Shown one piece after another: positions 33,967 to 41,561 of a DNA stretch of 64,000 nt. How positions within the stretch are numbered: the first letter of the stretch is position 1; the number at the start of each line of letters is the position of its first letter. The position numbers and the translations under genes are program-made. Under the pieces are notes generated by a model. That model was not told the DNA's origin and did not search any database. It worked only from the letters and a program-made list of their open reading frames with translations. Source of the stretch: an uncultured Eubacteriales bacterium (lineage in GTDB: Bacteria > Bacillota > Clostridia > Oscillospirales > Oscillospiraceae); NCBI GenBank assembly GCA_900549485.1, contig UROG01000003.1, positions 1 through 64,000 of the forward strand. The letters are read 5' to 3'.

Positions 33967-34206
33967 ATGCTTGATAAGGAAATTTACGGGATAATTGCGG
34001 CGCTGGGACTGCTGCTTGCGATATTCTTTGTCTTTTTCTATGTGCTCAATCTGCTTTCATCCAATATAAAGCTGAAAAAGAAATTCGGAAACGCGCCCGA
34101 TATGCGCGAATATATCAGAACGCAGGGCATGAAGGGGCTTCTGATGTTCACGCTGCTGGTATTCCTCTGCGCGCTCCTGCTGCTTGTAAAGAAGCTGTTT
34201 CTGTGA
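33967..34206 (+). CDS. Small two-helix membrane protein, function unknown
   Basis: 79 residues. Two membrane helices (IIAALGLLLAIFFVFFYVLN near residue 10 and LLMFTLLVFLCALLLLV near 57) around a basic loop (KLKKKFGNAPDMREYIR). GGAGGATAATAAAA lies before the start. It follows pncB by 52 bases on the same strand, so it may be co-transcribed. No known family was recognised. An alternative start within the previous 60 bases lacks a ribosome site. Confidence 0.65.
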   Translation: MLDKEIYGIIAALGLLLAIFFVFFYVLNLLSSNIKLKKKFGNAPDMREYIRTQGMKGLLMFTLLVFLCALLLLVKKLFL

Positions 34207-34218
34207 AAAGCTTTGTTC

Positions 34219-34263
34219 AGTGAGGAGTTATCTCCACTCTTAACTCTTTAATATATCAAAAAA
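34219..34263 (-). repeat. Heptamer compound repeat downstream of glyA
   Basis: CAGTGAGGAGTTA (34219-34231) abuts the 33-base stretch 34231-34263, which is identical on the other strand to 19408-19440 (T-run, GATATATT, AAGAGTTAAGAGTGGAGA). The T-run is also the tail of the adjacent terminator, so the repeat seems to travel with, or to form behind, terminators. Confidence 0.6.
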
Positions 34264-34293
34264 GATGCCCCGTGGCTTTCGGTCACGGGGCAT
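34258..34293 (-). terminator. Terminator for glyA transcripts
   Basis: ATGCCCCGTG (34265-34274) pairs with CACGGGGCAT (34284-34293) over a 9-base loop, followed on the minus strand by a six-T run (34263-34258). It lies about 150 bases past the glyA stop. The bases between (34294-34440) hold a small GATCC-ACGC-GGATC hairpin and nothing else recognised. Confidence 0.75.
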
Positions 34294-34440
34294 TAAGAGA
34301 ATGTGGGATAAAGATATGAGCCTGATCCACGCGGATCAATTGGATAAGCTGTGAGATTATAATAGCGCTTTTGCCGCGCCTTGTAAAGAGCGAAAGAACA
34401 CCGCTTTTGTCGAACGCAAAAATAATTTTCCCGCGGCGCG

Positions 34441-35601
34441 TCAGCCCTGCGGCACAGTGCGGATTATGCCGTCGATCTTTCTTGCGCAGAGGATAAAGTC
34501 CTCCTCCTTCCAGCCCTTTGTGGTCATGGCGGGGGTGCCTATCCTTACGCCGCTTGTCTGGGTGGGATTCCTCTTTTCGCCGGGAACGCAGTTCTTGTTG
34601 AGCGTGATGCCGTACCCGTCCAGAGTGTCCTGAACCGTCTTGCCGGTGAGGTATGGGTGAGTGCGGCTGAAATCGACGACGAACATATGGTTGTCCGTGC
34701 CGCCGCTCACAACGTCATAGCCGAGGGCGGCAAACTCCGCCGCCATTGCCTTCGCGTTGCGGCAGACCTGATGGATATACTGACGGAACTGCTCCGTGCA
34801 GGCCTCCTCCGCCGTGACCGCCTTTCCGGCGATTATATGCTGCAAGGGGCCGCCCTGCGTACCGGGGAATACGGCGCTGTCGATTTTCTTTGCAAGCTCC
34901 TGAGTGCTGAATATCAGACCGCCTCTCGTACCGCGCAGCGTTTTATGGGTGGTGGTCGTGATGATGTCCGCCAGACCGAAGGGAGAAATATGATCCCCCG
35001 CGGCGATAAGCCCTGCCACATGAGCCATATCCACCATGAAATACGCGCCGACAGCGCGCGCGATTTCGGCAAAGATCCTGTAATCTATCTCACGGCTGTA
35101 AGCGGACGCGCCGGCAAGTATAAGCTGCGGGCGGAACTGCTCCGCCTTGTGCCTGACGTCCTCATAGTCGATGCGGCCGGTTTCGTCGATACCGTAATTG
35201 ACGATATTGTAAAGCTTGCCGGAAAAATTCACGGGGCTTCCGTGGGTAAGATGCCCGCCGTCGTCCAGCGCGATGGACAATATTGTATCGCCGGGGCTGA
35301 GCACCGCCATGTAAGCCGCCATATTTGCCCCGCTTCCGCAGTGCGGCTGAACGTTGACAGCGTAATCCGTCCTGAAGACCTCCTGCCACTTGCTCTTGCA
35401 GTAGCTCTCCAGCGCGTCCACACACTGACAGCCGCCATAATAGCGCCTGCCGGGGTAGCCCTCGCTGTATTTATTTGTAAGACAGCTTCCGACGGCTTTC
35501 ATAACGTTCTCGCTGACAAAATTTTCGGATGCGATAAGCTCGACATTATTGTTCTGCCGGAGCTGCTCCGCTTCTATAAATTCAAAAACCTTACTTTCCA
35601 T
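34441..35601 (-). CDS. glyA: Serine hydroxymethyltransferase
   Basis: 386 residues. Interconverts serine and glycine with tetrahydrofolate, feeding one-carbon metabolism. PLP-binding lysine in TTTTHKTLRGTRGG, plus the N-terminal NNVELIASENFVSENV and TNKYSEGYPGRRYYGG. Somewhat shorter than the usual 410-420 residues, mainly at the C-terminus. The start at 35601 with GGAAGGG upstream was preferred over a nine-codon extension. Single-gene unit with its own terminator. Confidence 0.95.
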   Translation of the reverse strand: MESKVFEFIEAEQLRQNNNVELIASENFVSENVMKAVGSCLTNKYSEGYPGRRYYGGCQCVDALESYCKSKWQEVFRTDYAVNVQPHCGSGANMAAYMAVLSPGDTILSIALDDGGHLTHGSPVNFSGKLYNIVNYGIDETGRIDYEDVRHKAEQFRPQLILAGASAYSREIDYRIFAEIARAVGAYFMVDMAHVAGLIAAGDHISPFGLADIITTTTHKTLRGTRGGLIFSTQELAKKIDSAVFPGTQGGPLQHIIAGKAVTAEEACTEQFRQYIHQVCRNAKAMAAEFAALGYDVVSGGTDNHMFVVDFSRTHPYLTGKTVQDTLDGYGITLNKNCVPGEKRNPTQTSGVRIGTPAMTTKGWKEEDFILCARKIDGIIRTVPQG

Positions 35602-35750
35602 TGCTTTGCCCTTCCGTTTGTGGATCAAAACTTTTTTTCTCAGATATAATATACGTTTTCCGGTTTTTTGTAAAGAGCGGGAAGCCTGAATATTTCTTGA
35701 CCCTCCTGGAAATAATAGCGAATGTACTTCATTGAGAGGAGAAAATTTAC

Positions 35751-35963
35751 ATGATAATGGATCGCATAGCCCTTATCCTTGCCATCATAGGCGGCGTCAA
35801 TTGGGGCAGCGTGGGACTTTTCCGCTTTGATATTGTTGCATGGCTGTTCGGCGGTCAGACCGCAACGGTCAGCCGCGTGATCTACACGCTGGTAGGTCTG
35901 TCCGCGCTGTGGTGCGTGTCGCTTCTGTTCAGAACCGACAGCGTAGCCGACGACGGCATCTGA
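35751..35963 (+). CDS. DUF378-family small membrane protein
   Basis: 70 residues with two membrane helices. IMDRIALILAIIGGVNWGSV (about residues 2-21) and VSRVIYTLVGLSALWCVSLL are the family's helices, and VGLFRFDIVAWLFGG its centre. Function is unknown throughout this family. GAGAGGAGAAAA lies before the start, and a GC-rich terminator follows directly, so it is transcribed alone. Divergent from glyA, with about 150 bases between the two starts. Confidence 0.82.
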   Translation: MIMDRIALILAIIGGVNWGSVGLFRFDIVAWLFGGQTATVSRVIYTLVGLSALWCVSLLFRTDSVADDGI

Positions 35964-35986
35964 CCGAGGCCCGCGCCGCGCAAAAA

Positions 35987-36041
35987 AACAACGTCTCCGC
36001 CGCCGGCCGCGGCCGGCGGACGGGGGCGTTGTTTCCCCTTT
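35987..36041 (+). terminator. GC-rich terminator after the DUF378 gene
   Basis: AACAACG (35987-35993) pairs with CGTTGTT (36027-36033), and between them CCGCCGGCC and GGCCGGCGG form an inner stem. A TTTCCCCTTT tail follows. The following bases (36042-36226) are very GC-rich with CGCGG/CCGCG repeats; nothing coding or recognisable was found there. Confidence 0.7.
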
Positions 36042-36226
36042 AAGCAGCGCCGCGGCGCCGCCCGGACAGTCAGTAAAATCGGAAAACCTCAAATTCGGCA
36101 GTCATTGAAAGGCCTGCATGGGGGCGCGGCCGCTTCCGGAGCGCGGCGCCGCCGCGGATGCACGGCGCAGACCCTGCCTGCACCCGGATCACTCGTCGTC
36201 ATTTACTGTGAAGCCGATATACCGCA

Positions 36227-37033
36227 TCAGTGACAGTTGAAGTAATAAAGCGCCGTGCTGTCTGTGAGAACGACGTCGCACTTTCCGGCGTAGAGATTTT
36301 CAAAGCACTCCGCCGTGCCGCCGGCAAGCCTTGTGATCTGACCGAGGCGCTTTGCGATAGACGGGTCGGTGTTGAGCGCGTCCATCGCCTCTGAGGTGGA
36401 GCTCATGCACATATTCTTGCCGGAGAGCATAAGCTTGCTGCGTATGCTTGACCCGGCTCTTGCGGCGATGACGATATCGTTATGTACATACGGCCCGTAC
36501 TGTGTGAGCTTCTTTTCGTCAATATCCTCCTGCATGAGCGCGATGCCGCCCCATGCGCAGTCGATATTTCCGGAGGAAAGCTCGATATATGCATTTTCCT
36601 TTTCTATGGCCTGCATTTGCAGCGTCCAGCCAAGCCTTTCGCACACGGCGTTTGCAAGCTCCACATCAAAGCCCCAGAACTGCCCGTTGGACAGGTATGC
36701 CATCGGGAAGGCGTTTATGTCCACGCCGATGATGAAGACCCTCGGGTCGGGCGGTGTGAGCTGGGACAGGGCGTCGGCGTTTTTCCGGAAGCTTATGATA
36801 TCCTGTCCGAACCATTTTGCGGTGAGCTGTTCAATCCTGCCCTCTGCGGCAAGCGTCTCAAGCGCGGCGGTGACATAGAAGTAAACTGGGTCGTCGTTGC
36901 GGAAGCCCAGAGAATAATCCTGCTCGACAAGCGTGACGATCGACGACACGCCGTAGCCGGAGGAGCTGCCGCAGGCGCACAGCGACAGGCACAGTGCAAT
37001 AAGCAGAACAAGCGGAATGACGGTTTTTTTCAT
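36227..37033 (-). CDS. Solute-binding lipoprotein of the amino-acid ABC family with a permuted domain order
   Basis: 268 residues. Lipoprotein signal (MKKTVIPLVLLIALCLSLCA, lipid on Cys21). The segment at residues 40-76 (YSLGFRNDDPVYFY...TAKWFG) is what normally ends a type-3 (SBP_bac_3) protein. Residues 98-268 (VFIIGVDINAFPMAY, GFDVELANAVCERLGW, ...CDVVLTDSTALYYF) are what normally begins one, and the protein stops at the usual hinge. The order is therefore that of a circular permutant, or the leftover of a tandem fusion. No permease or ATPase gene is adjacent, so a sensor or an unlinked partner is likely. Start chosen at the lipoprotein signal. Confidence 0.7.
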   Translation of the reverse strand: MKKTVIPLVLLIALCLSLCACGSSSGYGVSSIVTLVEQDYSLGFRNDDPVYFYVTAALETLAAEGRIEQLTAKWFGQDIISFRKNADALSQLTPPDPRVFIIGVDINAFPMAYLSNGQFWGFDVELANAVCERLGWTLQMQAIEKENAYIELSSGNIDCAWGGIALMQEDIDEKKLTQYGPYVHNDIVIAARAGSSIRSKLMLSGKNMCMSSTSEAMDALNTDPSIAKRLGQITRLAGGTAECFENLYAGKCDVVLTDSTALYYFNCH

Positions 37034-37132
37034 CTTTATTATACGAGTCTCCTTGCGCGCAAAGGTTTTTGGGCATCCTCCGGCGCAGGGAGGATTTTTT
37101 TGCCGTTCCGGCGGAAGGCGTGGGAACATGAT

Positions 37133-39160
37133 TCAGTGTCTGGGCGAATAGCCGCCGCTTCTGCCGCCTCTGCCGCCTCTGCCGAACATTGACGACAGCT
37201 CGTCGTCCTCGTCCTCATCGTCCCCGACGCTCCGGAAGCTCCTGCGGGCGGGGGAGGAGCTTTTTGCGGACTGCGTAAGCGGCGCTCTGCGCACGGGCGG
37301 GACGTAACCGTCCTCGTCGTCCTCATCCGCATCCTCGTCTTCATCGTCGTAGTAAGAGGCGGCTCTGCGCGGTGCGGCAGTGCGCCGGTTACGGGACGCG
37401 GTGCGCACGGGCGGGACGTAACCGTCCTCCTCGTCTTCTTCATCCTCGTCCTCGTAATCGTCGCGATCGTCGTATGCGGCAAGCCTTCCGGCGGAAACGG
37501 TGTTCCGGCGCTCCTTCATGCCGCGCACCTTCCGCGGCGCACCGCCATCATCGTCCGCAGCGGTATCCGCGGCAAAGGCGCGGCGTCTGACGGCGGAAAC
37601 GGACGCTCCGGCGCTCTTTCTCGGAGAGTAGAGAACAACATCGTCGTCCTCATCGTCTTCCTCGTCCTCGTCGTCATAATCGGCATAGCCGCGCCCGCTC
37701 ATGCCGCGGGCGGGAGAGGCGTCCCTGTGCAGGATGCCGGCGAACGGAGAGGGCGCTTTGCCTGACCGCTTCGCGTCTGCCGCTTTGCCTGCGGGCTTTG
37801 CGCTTACCGCTCTTCGTGCGGGCGGGGCGTAATCGTCCTCGTCGTCTTCGTCTTCGTCGTAGTCATCTTCGTCGTAATAATCGTCTTCGTCTTCGTCGTA
37901 GTCGTCTTCATCCTCGTAATCGCCGTAATCATCGTAACCGCGCCTGCCTCGGCGGCGCGGCGCAGGCATTTCCTCAAGCTCCCTGCGCTTGCGCATGGAG
38001 GTGACGACGGCCGCCGCTATCAGAACGGCGACTATCACGGCGCCGGCAATGCCGACGTATCTGAGTATCTTTGAGATAACGGCCTTGCGCGCCGCTGCCT
38101 TTTCCTCCTTTTCGGCGGCTCTCAGCGCGGCTTCCTCGGCGGCCTTTTTATCGGCCTCTTCCTTGGCTATGCGCGCTTCCTCCTCGGCCTTGGCTTTTGC
38201 CTCGGCCTCGGCGGCGGCCTGCTCGGCGGCTATGCGCTCCTGCTCGGCGCGCTCCTGCTCGGCCTTGTATTCGCTGAGCTTGGTGTCCAGCTCAAGAGTA
38301 TAGTTGACAAACAGCTCCGCCAGATCGCCCATGAACTGCTCTCCCTTTTTCGCGTCCGCGGTCATTACGGTGAGCACTATGGGGTTGGGAGTGTAGATGA
38401 TGCCGGTGTTGTTGTGCCACTCGGTGTTGCGCGAATCCTTGTAATAGCCGTACTTCTGCGCGATCTGATATGTATCGCCGAGCTTGAGGTGATAATAATT
38501 CTGCGGCTGGGCGGTCTTGAGAAGACCGATTATGTTCGGGAAGCGGCTCTGATCGTTATAGAGCGTACACATCACGTCGTTCATGAAGCGGGCGGTGAAA
38601 TAGCTGTACTCCACAAAGTCGCTGTGATAATAGCTTTCGGGGAGGGAGGAATACGCCTGATACATGGGGCGCGTACCCTTTTCAAAGGATTTCTTCACCG
38701 TCTCGCCGGTGAGATAGCGCATGGTGTTGTGGGCATAGTCGTTGTTGGAATCGACCAGCACGATCTTCTCCACCTGCGACAGCGGCAGACCCATGATATC
38801 GGTATCCTGCGAGATCTCGCCCTTGGAGTCCTTTTCCGCCATTATCATCATCAGCGGGACCTTATAAATGCTCGCGCTGTAAAACCACATATCGGGGTTG
38901 TAGTACCACGAATTGCCCGTGGCGAGATATGTATACGCAATGGCCAGCTTTGAGCTGTCCACGAGAGAGGCGTCGGTATACTGCTTTATGAGCGCGTTGA
39001 CCTTCTCGGAAATGGCGGCCTCGTCAAGAATGGTCGTGCCGTCGCCGGTATCCTCCGGCGCACTCGAGACTTCAAGAGCGGCAAGAGCCGACACACCGAC
39101 TGAGGCAACAATCGCCGCGCATAAAAGTAACGATATAATACCTTTGATATGTCTTCTCAT
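37133..39160 (-). CDS. Beta-lactamase-fold serine hydrolase-like membrane protein with an acidic tail
   Basis: 675 residues. A signal or anchor helix (about 5-28), then a domain with S97-I-Y-K100 (the SxxK motif of penicillin-binding proteins and class A beta-lactamases), SNN at 138-140 in place of SDN, and NTG at 251-253 in place of KTG. Then an Ala/Glu coiled coil (about 292-362), a single membrane helix (367-388), and a 285-residue tail rich in Asp/Glu/Tyr runs with repeats such as GYVPPVRR(A/T) and DDYAPPARRA. Outside-in topology would put the tail in the cytoplasm. Domain function is unknown; catalytic activity is uncertain because two motifs vary. Confidence 0.7.
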   Translation of the reverse strand: MRRHIKGIISLLLCAAIVASVGVSALAALEVSSAPEDTGDGTTILDEAAISEKVNALIKQYTDASLVDSSKLAIAYTYLATGNSWYYNPDMWFYSASIYKVPLMMIMAEKDSKGEISQDTDIMGLPLSQVEKIVLVDSNNDYAHNTMRYLTGETVKKSFEKGTRPMYQAYSSLPESYYHSDFVEYSYFTARFMNDVMCTLYNDQSRFPNIIGLLKTAQPQNYYHLKLGDTYQIAQKYGYYKDSRNTEWHNNTGIIYTPNPIVLTVMTADAKKGEQFMGDLAELFVNYTLELDTKLSEYKAEQERAEQERIAAEQAAAEAEAKAKAEEEARIAKEEADKKAAEEAALRAAEKEEKAAARKAVISKILRYVGIAGAVIVAVLIAAAVVTSMRKRRELEEMPAPRRRGRRGYDDYGDYEDEDDYDEDEDDYYDEDDYDEDEDDEDDYAPPARRAVSAKPAGKAADAKRSGKAPSPFAGILHRDASPARGMSGRGYADYDDEDEEDDEDDDVVLYSPRKSAGASVSAVRRRAFAADTAADDDGGAPRKVRGMKERRNTVSAGRLAAYDDRDDYEDEDEEDEEDGYVPPVRTASRNRRTAAPRRAASYYDDEDEDADEDDEDGYVPPVRRAPLTQSAKSSSPARRSFRSVGDDEDEDDELSSMFGRGGRGGRSGGYSPRH

Positions 39161-39270
39161 CGCACAATGCTCCTTTTATCTGCAATGTCAACAATATACC
39201 ACAAGTAACTAATTTATGTCAACCGAAAAACGGACATATTTCGCCCCTTGCATCCGGAAAAAGAAGGAAA

Positions 39271-39387
39271 ATGCGTCGGAAAAGGCTTGCGGCGGTCGTT
39301 GACGGCCAGCCGCTTGCGCTTGTCCCGAGAAGCCAGTGCGTGGAGCTTGTCGAGGCAGTCAACCGCGTGACGCTCGCCGCGTCCTGA
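39271..39387 (+). CDS. Possible 38-residue peptide before hrcA, doubtful
   Basis: A short frame (MRRKRLAAVVDGQPLALVPR, then SQCVELVEAVNRVTLAAS) with AAGGAA close before the start and a strong terminator 16 bases after the stop. This is the form of a small independent transcription unit. No family was recognised. It could also be a fragment of an older gene. The bases from 39161 to 39270 hold nothing else recognised. Confidence 0.3.
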   Translation: MRRKRLAAVVDGQPLALVPRSQCVELVEAVNRVTLAAS

Positions 39388-39403
39388 GTTTTTCAGCAAG
39401 ATG

Positions 39404-39438
39404 ATTCCCTCTCTCTGGAGAGGGAATTTTTATTTTTG
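39404..39438 (+). terminator. Terminator before the hrcA promoter
   Basis: ATTCCCTCTC (39404-39413) pairs perfectly with GAGAGGGAAT (39418-39427) over a 4-base loop, followed by TTTTATTTTT. It insulates the heat-shock operon from upstream transcription and ends the short transcript at 39271-39387 if that exists. Confidence 0.8.
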
Positions 39439-39510
39439 CGTTTATCGGCACGGGATGGGCATGATAAGTGTATAAAGTGTTAACATTTTGCTTTTTTGCC
39501 CCTGCGGCTA

Positions 39511-39587
39511 TTGACAAAGGGTGTGCACGGTGATATATTAGCACTCGAACAAAGAGAGTGCCAACAGTCGGAGAAGGCGAGTGCTAA
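39511..39587 (+). promoter_or_regulatory. Heat-shock promoter with a CIRCE element
   Basis: TTGACA (39511-39516) and TATATT (39534-39539) with a 17-base spacer form the promoter. The CIRCE operator TTAGCACTC-N9-GAGTGCCAA (39538-39564) overlaps the -10 box and the expected start site; HrcA binds CIRCE to repress the operon. A third half-site GAGTGCTAA, the perfect partner of the left arm, lies at 39579-39587. Confidence 0.92.
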
Positions 39588-39640
39588 ACAATTGAAAACC
39601 GACGGAGTTCGGATACGGCTCTTTGCTAAGGGTGAACGGA

Positions 39641-40738
39641 ATGACTGTCAGCGAGAGAAAAAAGAAAATACTTGCGGCAGTTGTGGATGAATATATCCGC
39701 ACAGCCGAACCGGTGGGCAGCAGGTTCATCGCCGAGAAGGCGGGACTTGGGTGCTCCTCGGCGACTATTCGCAACGAGCTTGCGGAGCTTGTGAACATGG
39801 GTTATCTTGAGCAGCCGCACACCTCCGCCGGACGCGTCCCTACCCCGGCCGGGTACAGGATGTACGTCAACGAGCTTATGGAAAAGCAGAAGCTTTCCCT
39901 TGAGGAGACGGAGGAGATAAACAGCAGGCTCAACGTGAAGCTCAGGCAGCTTGACGAGACGATAAGCGACGTCAGCCGCCTTGCCTCGCAGATAACCGAT
40001 TATCCCGCTCTTGCCCTCACCACACGCGCTCCTGCGCTCATCAAAAGATTCGACATTATCTATGTGGACGCGAACACATTTATAATAGTGGTCATGCTCT
40101 CGGACAGCACGGTGAAAAACAAGCTTGTTCACCTTCCCGTGTCTGTGACGGAGCAGATGATGAAAAAGCTTTCGGTTTTGTTCAACGCAAATTTCGTGGG
40201 CATTTCCGAGGAGCAGATAACCCCGCTGCTGATCTCCTCGACGGAGCGGGCGGCGGACGACACGATGGGCATTACATCGGTCATCGCGTCCTTTGCCATT
40301 GAGGTTCTGTCGGAGGCCTTCAGACCGACGGCGTTCGTCGCGGGAGAGAACAGGCTTCTCAACCAGCCCGAATACAGGGACCCCGACAAGGCGCACCGCC
40401 TTATGAGCTATCTCTCGGGCGGGAATCACATCCTGCCGGACGAAGAGCTGGCATCGCTTGCCGACAACGGCGTTCAGGTGCTTATCGGTCCGGAAAACGT
40501 GGCGGAGGAGCTGAAGGATTCCAGCGTTGTTATAGCGACCTACGACGCGGGGGATAATACAAAGGGGCTTATCGGCGTGGTCGGGCCGACGCGTATGGAT
40601 TATTCGGCCGTCGCCGCGAAGCTCAGCGCCCTTGCCGCAGGACTTTCAAGACGCCTCGGCACGGGGGACGCGCCCCCGGAGGGGATGCACAACAAACTGA
40701 TAATAGGCCGCCGGAAGCCGCCGAAGAAGGATGAATGA
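39641..40738 (+). CDS. hrcA: Heat-inducible transcription repressor HrcA
   Basis: 365 residues. Binds CIRCE and represses the dnaK and groE operons; with the chaperones it forms a feedback loop. N-terminal winged-helix (RKKKILAAVVDEYIRTAEPV, CSSATIRNELAELVNMGYL) and the C-terminal GAF-like half (LSDSTVKNKLVHLPVSV, IGVVGPTRMDYS). GGGTGAACGG is just before the start at 39641, which was preferred over a six-codon extension. The promoter carries CIRCE. The gene order hrcA-grpE-dnaK-dnaJ is the classic one. Confidence 0.96.
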   Translation: MTVSERKKKILAAVVDEYIRTAEPVGSRFIAEKAGLGCSSATIRNELAELVNMGYLEQPHTSAGRVPTPAGYRMYVNELMEKQKLSLEETEEINSRLNVKLRQLDETISDVSRLASQITDYPALALTTRAPALIKRFDIIYVDANTFIIVVMLSDSTVKNKLVHLPVSVTEQMMKKLSVLFNANFVGISEEQITPLLISSTERAADDTMGITSVIASFAIEVLSEAFRPTAFVAGENRLLNQPEYRDPDKAHRLMSYLSGGNHILPDEELASLADNGVQVLIGPENVAEELKDSSVVIATYDAGDNTKGLIGVVGPTRMDYSAVAAKLSALAAGLSRRLGTGDAPPEGMHNKLIIGRRKPPKKDE

Positions 40739-40786
40739 AAACGGCGTAAGGCTTTGAGCCGGCAATGAAAGAAGGAGATGATCCGA

Positions 40787-41392
40787 ATGAGCACAGATAA
40801 CGAAAAGAAGCAGACCGCAGCTCAGGCGGAGGAAGAAAAGGAAAACGCCGCCCCGGATAAGGGCGAGGAAATAAAGGACGCCGCTCCCGCCGGAGAGACG
40901 AAGGGCGAGAACAAAAAGAAGCCCGCCAAGAAGGACAAGAAAGCCGAGGAGAAGGAAAAGGAAGAGCTTCATGCTCAGGCGCTTGCGGAAAAGGACGATA
41001 AGTACCTCCGCCTTGCCGCAGAGTATGACAACTTCCGCCGCCGCTCCCAGAAGGAGAAGGAGAGCCTTTACAACGACATCAAGGCGGACGTTCTCACAAA
41101 GTTCCTGCCGGTTTACGACAATCTTGAAAGGGCGCTGAAAGCTTCCACCGAGGATGAGGCGTACCGCAGGGGCGTCGAGATGATAATGGCGCAGTTCAAT
41201 GCGACCATGGAAAAGCTCCATGTGGAGAAGATAGACTGTCTCGGCAAGACGTTCGATCCCGCGCTGCACAACGCGGTAATGCACATTGACGATGAGACGA
41301 AGGGCGAGAACGAGATCGTCGAGGTCTTCCAGGAGGGCTTCAGGATAGGAGACAAGGTCATCCGCTTTGCAATGGTCAAGGTTGCAAACTGA
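40787..41392 (+). CDS. grpE: Nucleotide exchange factor GrpE
   Basis: 201 residues. Exchanges ADP for ATP on DnaK. A charged, Lys/Glu/Ala-rich N-terminal extension (about 60 residues) precedes the long coiled-coil region (LAAEYDNFRRRSQKEKE near residue 80), and the C-terminal beta-domain ends with DKVIRFAMVKVAN, the usual GrpE ending. GAAGGAGATGATCCGA places the ribosome site before 40787. Second gene of the heat-shock operon. Confidence 0.95.
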   Translation: MSTDNEKKQTAAQAEEEKENAAPDKGEEIKDAAPAGETKGENKKKPAKKDKKAEEKEKEELHAQALAEKDDKYLRLAAEYDNFRRRSQKEKESLYNDIKADVLTKFLPVYDNLERALKASTEDEAYRRGVEMIMAQFNATMEKLHVEKIDCLGKTFDPALHNAVMHIDDETKGENEIVEVFQEGFRIGDKVIRFAMVKVAN

Positions 41393-41403
41393 TCGGGTTT
41401 TAC

Positions 41404-41470
41404 CCCGCACCCTTTTGGCTTTGCCGGAGGAACGCACAAACTAATTTTCCCGCACCCTTTTGGCTTTGCC
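41404..41470 (+). repeat. Two 22-base direct repeats between grpE and dnaK
   Basis: Bases 41404-41425 and 41449-41470 are identical (CCCGCACCC, then TTTTGGC, then TTTGCC), 45 bases apart. The gap also holds AT-rich sequence before the dnaK ribosome site. The repeats may be recombination leftovers or a small regulatory element. Confidence 0.5.
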
Positions 41471-41561
41471 AAAAGAATTTAAAAAAGGACAAACCGGCTA
41501 TGTGCCGTTTGTTATATAAATTAAGTAAAAAATTATTTTCGTTATATAGGAGGAAATCACA

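Noticed and set aside
36042..36226. GC-rich gap considered as an RNA gene
   Set aside because: CGCGG/CCGCG symmetry could form stems, but no known RNA fold or promoter was recognised.
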